Notes: generated by a model not told the origin, from the letters alone. DNA of 64,000 bases from CAIVVT01 sp963838205 (GCA_963838205.1 CAWIQF010000009.1:1-64000); one strand, 5' to 3'; positions 53,557 to 63,203 are shown, counted from the first letter of the stretch. Numbers and translations: made by a program.

Positions 53557-54848
53557 AGCTCGTGATTCGCAATGGCCGGGTGATCTGCCCGCTGACCGGC
53601 CAGGACGGGATCGCCGACGTGCTGATCGTGGACGGGCGCGTGGCGGCGGTGGGCGAGAGACTGGATGCGCCGGGCGCGGAGAGTTTTGACGCGACGGGGC
53701 TGGTGGTGGCGCCGGGCTTCATCGACATGCACGTGCACCTGCGGGAGCCGGGCTTCGAACACGCGGAGACGATCGAAAGCGGCGCGCGGGCGGCGGCGGC
53801 GGGGGGCTTCACGACGATCTGCTGCATGCCGAACACGCTGCCGGTGAACCATTCGGCCACTGTGACGAGCTACATCGTCGAGCGCGCGCGGCGGCACGCG
53901 GTGGTGAACGTTTTCCCGATCGGCGCGATCACGCGCGAGAGCAAGGGCGAGGAGCTGGCGGCGATCAGCTCGATGGTGGCGGCGGGGGCGGTGGCGATCA
54001 GCGACGACGGCATGCCGGTGATGAATTCGCGCGTGATGCGGCGGGCGATGGAGACGGCGCGGGCGCTGGAGATCCCGATTATCAACCACTGCGAGGACCT
54101 GAACCTGAGCAACGACGGAGACATGCACGAGTGCCTGGACTCGGTGCGGCTGGGCGTGGCGGGGATTCCGAGCGCGGCCGAGGACGTGATGGTGGCGCGC
54201 GACATTCTGCTGGCGGAGCTGACCGGGGCGCGCTACCACGTGGCGCACATTTCGACGAGGCACGCGGTGCAGATGGTGGCCTACGCCAAACACAGGGGCC
54301 TGCCGGTGACGGCGGAGGCGACGCCGCACCACATCGCGCTGCACACGGGACTGATGGCGCCGTACGATTCGAACTATAAAATGAAGCCGCCGCTGCGGGC
54401 GAGCGAGGACGCCGAAGCGGTGATCGCGGGCCTCGCGAGCGGGGCGGTGGATGCGATCGCCACGGACCATGCGCCGCACGCCGGCGACGACAAGATGCAG
54501 GAGTTCGAGAAGTGCCCGTTCGGCATTATCGGGCTGGAAACGGCCGTGGGCACGGCGCTGGAGGTGCTGCTGCATCCGGGGCGGCTGGGGCTGAAGCGGC
54601 TGATCGCGCTGTTCACGAGCGAGCCGGCGCGCGTGATCGGGTGGCAAGGCGAGCAGGCGCGCGGGGCTCTGAAAACGGGCTACGTGGGCGATGTGACGGT
54701 GCTGGACCTGGGGCGCGAGTGGACCTACGACGTGAACCGCAGCTACTCGAAGAGCAAGAACTCGCCGTTCGACGGGCACACGTTCCGCGGCGGTCCGGTG
54801 GCGACGATTGTGGGCGGCGAGATCGTGTGGCGGCGCGAGGACAATTGA
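53553..54848 (+). CDS. pyrC: Dihydroorotase, class I
   Basis: Cyclises carbamoyl aspartate to dihydroorotate. It is a zinc amidohydrolase with the metal motif DMHVHLREPGFEH, the conserved NHCEDLNLS and HVAHISTRHAV histidines and ATDHAPHAGDDK near the C-terminus. At 431 residues and with this motif spacing it is class I (PyrC of the Bacillus type), which may associate with PyrB. The start is GTG, overlapping the pyrB stop. A repeat-rich gap follows. Confidence 0.95.
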   Translation: MKLVIRNGRVICPLTGQDGIADVLIVDGRVAAVGERLDAPGAESFDATGLVVAPGFIDMHVHLREPGFEHAETIESGARAAAAGGFTTICCMPNTLPVNHSATVTSYIVERARRHAVVNVFPIGAITRESKGEELAAISSMVAAGAVAISDDGMPVMNSRVMRRAMETARALEIPIINHCEDLNLSNDGDMHECLDSVRLGVAGIPSAAEDVMVARDILLAELTGARYHVAHISTRHAVQMVAYAKHRGLPVTAEATPHHIALHTGLMAPYDSNYKMKPPLRASEDAEAVIAGLASGAVDAIATDHAPHAGDDKMQEFEKCPFGIIGLETAVGTALEVLLHPGRLGLKRLIALFTSEPARVIGWQGEQARGALKTGYVGDVTVLDLGREWTYDVNRSYSKSKNSPFDGHTFRGGPVATIVGGEIVWRREDN

Positions 54849-55039
54849 GGCTGCCTGGTGTTTTGAGTTGGAAATCCATGGAGCGATTCGAGTCGCGCAG
54901 GAATCGCTCCGTCGAAAGTCTCCTCGTAACCAAGCGAAGACCGCGCCCTGCGGTCACGGCTCGGTAACAACACGCACAACAACGCGAAGAACCAGACGCG
55001 CACGGCGAGCGGCTCCGTTGCTACGAGCCGCGTGTGTTG

Positions 55040-55400
55040 CCGGCCCCTCGTTTCAGAGCGGCAACCGTGACGGAGCCGCGACTGAAAGGAGCGGTTCTTC
55101 GCGTTGCGACGAGCTGCGAGGAAGGGATGCCGGATGGCTCGCGGCCGGGAGCGACTGGGCAAGATTACCCAGCAAGCCATGTTATTTCTTTTAGAATCAG
55201 ATAGTTAGAAAACACGTTGGGCAAAATTGCCCAATTGCTTCGGCGCGAGCGCTGAAAATTCCGAAAGCGAAGAACCGCGGGGAGCGGTCTTGTGTTGTTA
55301 CGGAGCCGCGACTGAAAGGAGCAGTGGCGTTGTGTTGTTGCGGCGCGGTAGCGCAAGAACCGCTCCTTTCAGTCGCGGCTCCGTCAGATGGTCGCGGCTC
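55040..55400. repeat. Composite interspersed repeat, copy 3, with an inverted module A at its end
   Basis: Module A (GAGCCGCGACTGAAAGGAGC) occurs at about 55075 and 55303, and in inverted form (GCTCCTTTCAGTCGCGGCTC) at about 55362. The last two can form a 20-pair stem. Between the first two are CTGGGCAAGATTACCCAG (55155-55172), the core TTTTAGAATCA and TTGGGCAAAATTGCCCAA (55217-55234), with centres 62 bp apart. Arm changes relative to copies 1 and 2 often still allow pairing on the minus strand. Bases 54849-55040 add degenerate copies. Confidence 0.78.
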
Positions 55401-55534
55401 AGAAACAACACAACTAAGGCTCAGTAACCGGACGTCGGCGGCAGGCGACGCCAATGGAAACCGTTTACGCGCTGTTCCAGACATTCGTTTTCCGGACATT
55501 TCCCGGATAGGCAGCGCGGGTATGATGGTCTGAT

Positions 55535-57445
55535 ATGAGGACCGCCCTTCGCACCATTCTTGTATTCAGCGCCGTGCTGTGTCTGAGCCCGAGTTGGATC
55601 CAGGCACAGCAGCGCGGACAGCAGTCGAGTGAACAGACGGACCGCGCCAAATGGATCAAGGAGCACTACACCAAGTACGAGTTCCTGGTTGCGATGCGCG
55701 ACGGCGTGAAGCTGTTCACGCAGGTGTACGCGCCGAAGGACACGACGGAGACGTACCCGTTTCTGATCAATCGCACGCCCTACACGGTGGCGCCGTACGG
55801 CATTGATGATTACACGAGCCACCTGGGCCCCGGGCAGACGGAACTGTTCAGCCGCGAGGGATTCATTTTCGTTCACCAGGACGTGCGCGGCAAGGGCAAG
55901 AGCGAAGGGATGTACGTGCACGTGCGTCCGGTGATTCCGAACAAGAAGCCGGGGGACGTGGACGAAACCACCGACACGTACGACACGGTGGAGTGGCTGG
56001 TGAAGAACATTCCCAACCACAACGGGAAGGCGGGCATTTACGGGATCTCCTACCCGGGCTTCTACGCCACGATGGGGGCCATCGACGCGCATCCGGCAAT
56101 GAAGGCGGTATCGCCGCAAGCGCCGGTGACGGACTGGTTCGTGGGCGACGATTTCCGGCACAACGGCGTGCTGTGGCTGCCGCACGCATTCAACTTCTTC
56201 AGCGGTTTCGGGCAGTCCAAGCCGCCCGCGGGATGGACGGGCGGCTACGGCGTGGATATGGGCACGCCGGACGGGTACGAGTTCTTCCGCCGGCTGGGGC
56301 CGATCGCGAACGCGGACGAGAAGTACTTTCACGGCCAGGTGGAGTACTGGCGCGAGCTGACCCAGCACGACGCGTACGACGAGTACTGGCAGTCGCGCAA
56401 TCCGCGGCCGCGCCTGATCAACGTGAAGCCGGCGGTGCTCACGGTGGGCGGATGGTTCGACGCCGAGGACGTGTTCGGACCGCCGGGCGTGTACGAGGCG
56501 ATCGAAAAGCAGAGCCCGGATACGACAAACCTGCTGGTGGAGGGGCCGTGGGTGCACGGAGGATGGTCGCACAGCCCGGGCGACCACCTGGGCGCGGTGC
56601 GATTCAACTCGCCGACGTCGAAGTTTTTCCAGGAGAACATCGAGTATCCGTTTTTCCTGTGGTACTTGAAGGGCAAGGGCGATGGCGGGAAGCTGCCGAA
56701 GGCGTACGTGTTCGAAACCGGGCGCTCGGAATGGCACAAGCTGACGGCGTGGCCGCCGAAGGAAGCCACGGCGAAGACGCTGTACTTCCACGCCAACGGC
56801 GAGTTGAAGTGGACCAAGCCCGAGGCGACGGGCGAGGCCTACGACGAGTACGTGAGCGACCCGGCCAAGCCGGTTCCGTTTACGAGCGAGATCACGCGCG
56901 GCATGACCTACGACTACATGGTGGAGGACCAGAGGTTCGCCGCGACGCGCCCGGACGTGCTGACGTACGAGACCGAACCGCTGGAAGGCGATGTGCGGAT
57001 CGCGGGGCCGCTGAAGGCGTCGCTGCACGTGTCGACGACGGGCACGGATTCGGATTTCATCGTGAAGCTGATCGACGTCTATCCGGGGGACTACCCGGAC
57101 AGCGAAGGGCAGCGGGCGGGCCTGCACATGGGCGGATACGAGCAACTGCTGCGCGGCGAACCGTTCCGCGGGAAGTTCCGCCACAGCTTCGAGAAGCCCG
57201 AGCCGTTCACGCCCGGCAAGATGGATCTGGTGGAGTTCGCGATGCCGGGCATCTTCCACACATTCCGGCGCGGCCACCGCATCATGGTGCAGGTGCAGAG
57301 CACGTGGTTCCCGTTGTGCGACCTGAATCCGCAGAAGTTCATGCACATCTACGATGCGCACCGGAGCGATTTCCAGAAGGCGACCGAGCGCGTGTTCCGC
57401 TCGGCCGAAGCGCCGTCGTCGCTGACGGTGTTGACGCTGGAATAG
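55535..57445 (+). CDS. CocE/NonD family hydrolase, secreted
   Basis: Second secreted CocE/NonD-type alpha/beta-hydrolase in the window. The signal peptide is at 1-24 (MRTALRTILVFSAVLCLSPS, then WIQA). The core (about 45-370) has the nucleophile elbow GISYPGF, Asp in GGWFDAEDVFGP and His in VEGPWVHGGWSHSPGD. The C-terminal jelly-roll (about 390-636) carries VKLIDVYPGDYPD and VQSTWFPLCDLNPQKFMHIY. It lacks the extra N-terminal domain of the paralogue at 47.4-49.5 kb. TATGAT about eight bases before the ATG suggests a nearly leaderless transcript. A serine hydrolase gene follows 32 bases later. Confidence 0.9.
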   Translation: MRTALRTILVFSAVLCLSPSWIQAQQRGQQSSEQTDRAKWIKEHYTKYEFLVAMRDGVKLFTQVYAPKDTTETYPFLINRTPYTVAPYGIDDYTSHLGPGQTELFSREGFIFVHQDVRGKGKSEGMYVHVRPVIPNKKPGDVDETTDTYDTVEWLVKNIPNHNGKAGIYGISYPGFYATMGAIDAHPAMKAVSPQAPVTDWFVGDDFRHNGVLWLPHAFNFFSGFGQSKPPAGWTGGYGVDMGTPDGYEFFRRLGPIANADEKYFHGQVEYWRELTQHDAYDEYWQSRNPRPRLINVKPAVLTVGGWFDAEDVFGPPGVYEAIEKQSPDTTNLLVEGPWVHGGWSHSPGDHLGAVRFNSPTSKFFQENIEYPFFLWYLKGKGDGGKLPKAYVFETGRSEWHKLTAWPPKEATAKTLYFHANGELKWTKPEATGEAYDEYVSDPAKPVPFTSEITRGMTYDYMVEDQRFAATRPDVLTYETEPLEGDVRIAGPLKASLHVSTTGTDSDFIVKLIDVYPGDYPDSEGQRAGLHMGGYEQLLRGEPFRGKFRHSFEKPEPFTPGKMDLVEFAMPGIFHTFRRGHRIMVQVQSTWFPLCDLNPQKFMHIYDAHRSDFQKATERVFRSAEAPSSLTVLTLE

Positions 57446-57477
57446 GGCACGAGCGACTCGTCAGGTAGGCTGGCTTC

Positions 57478-59013
57478 ATGCGCGTCTTCTCTCTGTATCT
57501 GAGTGCGGCCCTGTTGGGACTGGTGCTGCCGGCGCAGGCGCAGTTGGCTCCGCGCGCGGCGGTGCGGCCCGACCTGGGGCGGCTGGACGCCTACATCGAG
57601 AAGGCGCGGGCGAATTGGCAGGTGCCGGGGCTGGCGGTAGCGATCGTCAAGGACGGCCAGACGGTCTTCGCGCGAGGCTACGGCGTAAAGCAACTGGGCG
57701 GGCGCGAGCGGGTGGACACGGACACGCTGTTCGCGATCGCCTCGAACACGAAAGCGTTCACCGCGGCGGCGGTGGCGATCCTGGTGGATGAGCACAAACT
57801 GGAGTGGCACGACCGCGTGGCGGAGATCCTGCCGTACTTCCAACTCTACGACCCGTGGGTGACGCGGGACATCAGAGTGGAGGACCTGCTGTGCCATCGC
57901 GTTGGCCTGCGGACGTTTTCCGGCGATTTGCTGTGGTACGGCACCTCATACAGCCGCGAGGAGATTCTGCGGCGGGCGCGCTACCTGAAGCCGGCGTACC
58001 CGTTCCGCGACGGCTACGGGTACTCGAACCTGATGGTGCTGGCGGCGGGCGAGGTGGTGGCGAAGAAGGCCGGGATGAGCTGGGACGAGTTTGTCAGAGA
58101 GCGGCTGTTCATGCCGCTGGGGATGAGGCGCACGACCACCACGGTGCGCAACCTGGCGGCGCTGGGCAACTATGCGACGCCGCACGCGTCGTTTGAAAGC
58201 CCGGTGGCGAGCATCGGGTGGGTCAATTGGGACTCGATGGCACCGGCGGGCGGCATCATATCGAGCGTCAACGACATGTCGCGCTGGCTGTTGCTGCAAC
58301 TGGGCGGAGGGGCGATCGACGGGCGGCGGATCTTCAGCGAGGCGGCGCAGCGGGAGATGTGGGAGCCGCACAATGTGATGAGCGGACCGGCGCCGATGGA
58401 GCGGGGCGCGGAGAGCCACTTTTCGATGTACGGGCTGGGGTGGGTGATCAGCGATTTCAGGGGCCGATTCACGGTGAGCCACGGCGGGGCCTACGACGGG
58501 ATGTTCTCCGAAGTATGGATGATGCCGGAGGAGCGGCTGGGGGTGGTGGTGCTGACGAATTGCGACCGCGGGGTGGGGCGGCCGATCGTGAACCGGGTCC
58601 GCGACGTGTTTCTCGGACTGGGGGAGCGGGACTACAGCGCCGAGGCGCTCGCTCGGAACAGAAATGCAAGGCCCGCGAGGAAAGAGCAGCCGTTGGCGCA
58701 GACGGCGCATCCGCCAATCGGGCTGGAGCAGTATGCGGGCACGTACGGCGGGCCGATGTATGGCGACGCGACGGTGGCGCGGGAGGGCGGCCGGCTGGTG
58801 CTGAAACTGCTGCCGAATCCGGATTTTGTGGCTGACCTGACGCCGATCGGCGAAGACGCATTCACGCTGAAATGGCGCAAGCGGTTCGCGTTCTTCGCGG
58901 GCGGCCGGGCGCAGTTTCTGGTAGACCCGCGAGGGCGTGTGACGGAAATGCGGCTGGACATCCCGAACAACGACTTCTGGTTCGACGAGCTGGAATTCAA
59001 GAAGAGACAGTAA
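57478..59013 (+). CDS. Serine hydrolase, beta-lactamase/class C fold, with DUF3471-like C-terminal domain
   Basis: A secreted serine hydrolase of the penicillin-binding-protein/AmpC fold. Signal peptide 1-21 (VLPAQAQ). The catalytic motifs are Ser89-x-x-Lys92 (SNTK), Tyr182-Ser183-Asn184 and His335-Gly336-Gly337 in place of KTG. Residues about 420-511 form a beta domain like DUF3471 (YAGTYGGPMYGDATVAREGG, LDIPNNDFWFDELEF). Such enzymes are usually esterases or D-amino peptidases, not resistance enzymes. TAGGCT lies six bases before the ATG. Its last eleven codons are included in the tandem repeat that begins at 58981. Confidence 0.9.
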   Translation: MRVFSLYLSAALLGLVLPAQAQLAPRAAVRPDLGRLDAYIEKARANWQVPGLAVAIVKDGQTVFARGYGVKQLGGRERVDTDTLFAIASNTKAFTAAAVAILVDEHKLEWHDRVAEILPYFQLYDPWVTRDIRVEDLLCHRVGLRTFSGDLLWYGTSYSREEILRRARYLKPAYPFRDGYGYSNLMVLAAGEVVAKKAGMSWDEFVRERLFMPLGMRRTTTTVRNLAALGNYATPHASFESPVASIGWVNWDSMAPAGGIISSVNDMSRWLLLQLGGGAIDGRRIFSEAAQREMWEPHNVMSGPAPMERGAESHFSMYGLGWVISDFRGRFTVSHGGAYDGMFSEVWMMPEERLGVVVLTNCDRGVGRPIVNRVRDVFLGLGERDYSAEALARNRNARPARKEQPLAQTAHPPIGLEQYAGTYGGPMYGDATVAREGGRLVLKLLPNPDFVADLTPIGEDAFTLKWRKRFAFFAGGRAQFLVDPRGRVTEMRLDIPNNDFWFDELEFKKRQ

Positions 59014-59853
59014 CACGGGGACATGGGGACAGACGGCTCTGCCCACACGGCGCAGAGGATTCAAAGTGTGGATAGAGAGAGTTGTGTGCGCCTAGGGCAG
59101 AGACGTCAGTCCCCGAGGTCTGGTTGGTTCGACGAGCTGGAATTCAAGAAGAGACAGTAACACGGGGACATGGGGACAGACGGCTCTGCCCACACGGCGC
59201 AGAAGATTCAAAGTGTGGATTGAGAGAGTTGTGCGCGCCTAGGGCAGAGACGTCAGTCCCCGAGGTCTGGTTGGTTCGACGAGCTGGAATTCAAGAAGAG
59301 ACAGTAACACGGGGACATGGGGACAGACGGCTCTGCCCACACGGCGCAGAGGATTCAAAGTGTGGATAGAGAGAGTTGTGTGCGCCTAGGGCAGAGACGT
59401 CAGTCCCCGAGGTCTGGTTGGTTCGACGAGCTGGAATTCAAGAAGAGACAGTAACACGGGGACATGGGGACAGACGGCTCTGCCCACACGGCGCAGAAGA
59501 TTCAAAGTGTGGATTGAGAGAGTTGTGCGCGCCTAGGGCAGAGACGTCAGTCCCCGAGGTCTGGTTGGTTCGACGAGCTGGAATTCAAGAAGAGACAGTA
59601 ACACGGGGACATGGGGACAGACGGCTCTGCCCACACGGCGCAGAGGATTCAAAGTGTGGATAGAGAGAGTTGTGTGCGCCTAGGGCAAAGACGTCAGTCC
59701 CCGAGGTCTGGTTGGTTCGACGAGCTGGAATTCAAGAAGAGACAGTAACACGGGGACATGGGGACAGACGGCTCTGCCCACACGGCGCAGAGGATTCAAA
59801 GTGTGGATTGAGAGAGTTGTGCGCGCCTAGGGCAGAGACGTCAGTCCCCGGTT
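58981..59853. repeat. 147-bp tandem repeat (six units) that copies the end of the upstream gene plus a REP-like element
   Basis: TTCGACGAGCTGGAATTCAA occurs at 58981, 59128, 59275, 59422, 59569 and 59716, exactly 147 bases apart. Each unit has the last 33 bases of the serine hydrolase gene including its stop, the REP-like element also found at 6724-6825, and a short linker (AGGTCTGGTTGG). Units alternate at several positions (GAGGATTC with GGATAGAGAG; GAAGATTC with GGATTGAGAG), which gives a higher-order period of 294 bases and shows amplification from a two-unit form. The period is a multiple of three, so open frames result; they are not genes. Confidence 0.93.
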
Positions 59854-59932
59854 TTCGCGACGGCGCGGCAATGCGGGATCCCGGCCGCGGCGACTGGACG
59901 CGCGAGCGGGAACGTGATACTCCCTAGGCAGG

Positions 59933-62122
59933 ATGAGAATGTTTCGCTGGGCGGCGGCTGCGATCGTGTGCGCGTGTTTCGCTCCGTCTCTGATGGCCGG
60001 GGATTGCCGCATTCTGTTCGCGGACCAGGAAGACTATGCCAACAACCTGGGCTTCTACCTCGACCTGGAGGCGACGACCGAGGCGGACGGCCAGTGCCAC
60101 CTGGACACGCTGACGATGTACACGGGCGTGGCCGACGGGACGAGTTGGCGCTACCTGCCGTTCCAGCCGAGCTGGCAGTACGGGCACCAGTATCAGGTGG
60201 TCGTCACGATCGCTCCGAGTTATACGGACGTGCAGGTGGACGGGGTGCTGGTCCAGCACTCGCCCGGGGGCTTCGCGCCGTTTCAGACCGCGATCACGAC
60301 AAACCAGATTCCGGATTGGGCGTCATCGCCGACGGTGTACGTCGTCGTGCAAGGCGATCTGAGCGCGTCGAACGCCACGGGGACGGCGAGTGTCTCCAAT
60401 CCCGCGAATGGCCTGCCGCTGGACGTGCTGGCGCTCGCGGGCAGCCTGAGCGGCACGCTGGGGTTCACGTCGAGCGCGACGGATACGCAGGTGTTCCGAA
60501 CTTCGTTCACACTGCTGCCGACGCCCAACCTGCAGGCCGATGCGCCGCTGATCGACAAATACGGCCAGAGCATCCAGTCGCCGTGGACCGGCAAGGTGCA
60601 GTCGGACGACGATCTGAGCACGGCGGACGCGGCCGAGGCGCTGTGGCTGGAGCGGCATCCGCAACCGGCAGGCTACGACCAGTGGGGCGGGATGAGCTGG
60701 ACGGGATGGAACGAAACCGCGACCGGGTATTACAGGGTGGAAAAGCGGAATGGGTATTGGTGGCTGATCACGCCGGCAGGCAATCCTGTGTTTTACACGG
60801 GCCTCAGCGACGCGCCGGCATTGGCCTGGGACATGACGCCAGTGACGGGGCGCGGGTGGCTGTTCGCGCAGCTCGCTCCGAACAGCGGGCTGACGGCGGC
60901 GGCCTGGGGCAACGACGTGTGGGGCGAGAGCGGCAGCACGGACTATTACGCGTTCATCGCGGCGAACCTGATCACCAAGTACGGCGCCCAGTGGCAACAA
61001 ATGGCGATTGCGCGGACGGCGCAACGCATTGCGAGCTGGGGCTTCAGCGGATTGGGCAAGTGGTGCACGGAGGTGGCGAACCTGCCGCTGCTGCCGGTGA
61101 TTTACACGTATTCCGTGCCCAACCTGGTGAACCACATGGACCCGTTCGATACGAGCATCCAGAGCCAGTTCCTCAGCGCGCTCGAAGCGCAGATCGGCGG
61201 GCAGACCACGGACAGCCGGATTCTGGGCTGGTCGTTTCAGAACGAATACGACGGCATCGTGCCGGCGGACGAGATTCAGAGCATCCTCAACATGGGCGCC
61301 ACCGTGCCGGCGAAGCAGTCGATGCTCAACTACGCCGTGCAGCAACTGCACAGCGGCAGCATCGCGGATCTGGCCAAGCACTGGGGCATCAGCGTGACGA
61401 CGATGGCGCAACTCGACGCCGCCACGCCGACGCCGCCGGCGGACGACATGGAGCAGATGCGGCTGTATTACGAGAACACGCTGCACCATCTGATCTACAG
61501 CACGTTCAAGCAGGTGGATCCGAATCATTTGTACTTCGGGTTCTGGATCGTTCCAGGGTGGTGGGTGGACGACGCTGACTGGAATGTCGAGGCAGCGAAT
61601 TGCGATGTGATCGGCTACGACCGCTACGCGTTCGAACTGCTGGAGCCGGACCTGACGCCGCTGCTGGCGCGGCAGGACAAGCCGACGCTGATCGGGGAGT
61701 TCTCGTTTCCTCCGACGTACTCGCTGGTGCGCGGATACGCGGTGTACGCGTCGGCCAATGCGCGCGACGACGCGGGTGCGGGCAACGCGTATGCGCGATG
61801 GCTGAACGAGGCGTCGAACGAGCCGACGACGGTGGGTGTGATGTGGTTTCAATACCGCGACGAGCCGCTAAGCGGGCGCGGACCCGGACAAGGCGTCCAG
61901 CCGGTGTACGGCGAGCACTACGCCTTCGGAACGACCGACGACACCGACCGCCCGAAATACGATCTCGTGTCGAGAATGCGGGCCGCCAATCTCGCCGCGG
62001 GACGGAGACGGCTGGTGCTGACGGACCCAACGGGACCGGGCTCCGGACGGAAGCGGATACTAGCGGTTGAACGCCGCTCCGGACGAGCGCGGCAACGGGC
62101 CTGCCACCCACGGGAACCATAG
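59933..62122 (+). CDS. Secreted glycoside hydrolase, GH-A clan, agarase-like (putative)
   Basis: Signal peptide at 1-22 (RMFRWAAAAIVCACFAPSLM). Residues about 25-190 are beta-rich with no family seen; from about 235 the fold resembles GH-A clan agarase-like enzymes (GYYRVEKRNGYWWLITPAGN followed by PVFYTGLSD). Probable acid/base Glu438 in SFQNEYDG and nucleophile Glu589 in TLIGEFSFPP, with GYDRYAFE between. The recognisable domain ends near residue 690 (about 62000). The last 39 residues (RRRLVLTDPTGPGSGRKRIL onward) are Arg-rich and run into the 3' end of the convergent gene, so the true stop may have been lost. The substrate is probably a polysaccharide but unproven. Confidence 0.75.
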   Translation: MRMFRWAAAAIVCACFAPSLMAGDCRILFADQEDYANNLGFYLDLEATTEADGQCHLDTLTMYTGVADGTSWRYLPFQPSWQYGHQYQVVVTIAPSYTDVQVDGVLVQHSPGGFAPFQTAITTNQIPDWASSPTVYVVVQGDLSASNATGTASVSNPANGLPLDVLALAGSLSGTLGFTSSATDTQVFRTSFTLLPTPNLQADAPLIDKYGQSIQSPWTGKVQSDDDLSTADAAEALWLERHPQPAGYDQWGGMSWTGWNETATGYYRVEKRNGYWWLITPAGNPVFYTGLSDAPALAWDMTPVTGRGWLFAQLAPNSGLTAAAWGNDVWGESGSTDYYAFIAANLITKYGAQWQQMAIARTAQRIASWGFSGLGKWCTEVANLPLLPVIYTYSVPNLVNHMDPFDTSIQSQFLSALEAQIGGQTTDSRILGWSFQNEYDGIVPADEIQSILNMGATVPAKQSMLNYAVQQLHSGSIADLAKHWGISVTTMAQLDAATPTPPADDMEQMRLYYENTLHHLIYSTFKQVDPNHLYFGFWIVPGWWVDDADWNVEAANCDVIGYDRYAFELLEPDLTPLLARQDKPTLIGEFSFPPTYSLVRGYAVYASANARDDAGAGNAYARWLNEASNEPTTVGVMWFQYRDEPLSGRGPGQGVQPVYGEHYAFGTTDDTDRPKYDLVSRMRAANLAAGRRRLVLTDPTGPGSGRKRILAVERRSGRARQRACHPREP

Positions 62123-63203
62123 TGAATAACGGCGCACGGCGAGCGCGGCCGGCCTTGATGGCGGCGATGCGGATGACCGCGATATCGCTCGAACCCTGGT
62201 TCAGCACGAGCGCGTAGTGCTGATCGGGCGTGATGACGATGACGCCGGGCTCGACGCCGACGCCAATGACGGCGACGACCTTCTGCGTATCGATGTCATA
62301 GACGGTCAATGAGCCCGCGGAGGGATTGGAGACGAAGAGATAGCGCGGGTTCTCGGAGCAGGCCATGTGGCCGGGCTTGCGGCCGCTCAACGAAGTGAGC
62401 GCGATCTCGGTCGTGTAGGGGTAGACGGTCACCACGGCGTCGCGGCCCTCGCCGGTGATGAACAACTGGCCGCCCTCGACGCTCGTGCAGAGTTGATCGG
62501 GACGCAAGGCGAGGGGCAGCTCGGTCATAATGCGGCGCGAGGGAGTGTCAAAGACGCGCAAGAGGGATTCGCCGCGGCAGGCGACCATCACAACGCGGCC
62601 ATCATGACGGAAGCGCGCGGCGGAAGCGTCCGCGCCGCAGCGCACCGGCTCGGACACCTTCCCGGAAGCAAGGTCGGCGAATTGTACGAAGCCGCCATCG
62701 AGGCAGACGCAGGCGAGCGGGGCCACGGGCGAGAGATCGAAGTCGAGAGCCCGCGCGGCGAGGTTGAGCTGCGGCCCGGGGCGCAGGCCATCGGCGTGCC
62801 AGGCGCGGAGTTTCGGCTCGCCCGCGGCAGACCACAAAAAACCGCGCGGGTCGGTCCTGACCACCGGCGCGCCCTGGCCGACGAAAACGCGCGCGACCAC
62901 TTTGCGCGCGGCGAGATCCACGCGTTCCAGGAGCGCCGAACCGCCTTCCGTGGTACCGGCGGCGAACGCGGCAGGCCGTTCAGGCGTGGGGTGCGCGAGC
63001 AGGGCAGAAGGCCGGCAGGAAAGTGGAATGTTGTACCGCAACGCGAAGGCGAGGAGATCCACGACCGCGATGGCGCGGTCTCCGGCCAGGGCGACGCAGG
63101 CGATGCCGCGGAAGCCTTCGGCGGGCTTGCGGCCGCAGGCGGCAGCCAGCGCCGCGCCCGCGGCCAGGAATCCGCGGCGAGTCCACTCGGGCGGGGAGGA
63201 CAT
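61506..63203 (-). CDS. Tat-exported beta-propeller lipoprotein (YncE-like)
   Basis: Starts MSSPPEWTRRGFLAAGAALA followed by AACGRK: a twin-arginine signal with a lipobox, so an exported lipoprotein. The body (about 30-375) consists of YVTN-type beta-propeller repeats (GHMACSENPRYLFVSNPSAG, SLTVYDIDTQKVVAVIGVG, TPDQHYALVLNQGSSDIAVI). The recognisable protein ends near VPVGGRPVAALVR at about 62080. The frame then stays open as Arg/Ser/Pro-rich sequence antisense to the glycoside hydrolase until 61506. The natural stop was probably lost by a small indel, or the sequence has an error. ATG 63203 was chosen over TTG 63251 because it puts the RR motif at the N-terminus. It follows the zinc-ribbon gene by 10 bases. 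Confidence 0.7.
   Translation of the reverse strand: MSSPPEWTRRGFLAAGAALAAACGRKPAEGFRGIACVALAGDRAIAVVDLLAFALRYNIPLSCRPSALLAHPTPERPAAFAAGTTEGGSALLERVDLAARKVVARVFVGQGAPVVRTDPRGFLWSAAGEPKLRAWHADGLRPGPQLNLAARALDFDLSPVAPLACVCLDGGFVQFADLASGKVSEPVRCGADASAARFRHDGRVVMVACRGESLLRVFDTPSRRIMTELPLALRPDQLCTSVEGGQLFITGEGRDAVVTVYPYTTEIALTSLSGRKPGHMACSENPRYLFVSNPSAGSLTVYDIDTQKVVAVIGVGVEPGVIVITPDQHYALVLNQGSSDIAVIRIAAIKAGRARRAPLFTMVPVGGRPVAALVRSGVQPLVSASVRSPVPLGPSAPAVSVPRRDWRPAFSTRDRISGGRCRRSFRRRSARRTPAGRLVRVRARLAARRGIETTSHPPSSARSTPRSAIAHTRCPHPRRRAHWPTRTPRIRAPASTSEETRTPRSASACPAAPAAASGPAPAVRTRSGRSRSHRNSLPRHSSQRRPPTTLERSRTRSTNDSDPPA

Noticed and set aside
55421..57361. 646-residue minus-strand frame opposite the second CocE hydrolase
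   Set aside because: It is an Arg/His/Val-rich antisense frame; the plus strand has a signal peptide and the catalytic triad.
57478..59013. Beta-lactam resistance gene
   Set aside because: The fold and SxxK motif are shared by many esterases and peptidases. HGG in place of KTG and the DUF3471-like tail point to a general serine hydrolase.
59082..59927. Repeated open frames giving near-identical 95-residue proteins
   Set aside because: They arise because the 147-bp repeat unit is a multiple of three. The same peptide appears on the minus strand of the single REP copy at 6.7 kb. No start signal or family motif is seen.
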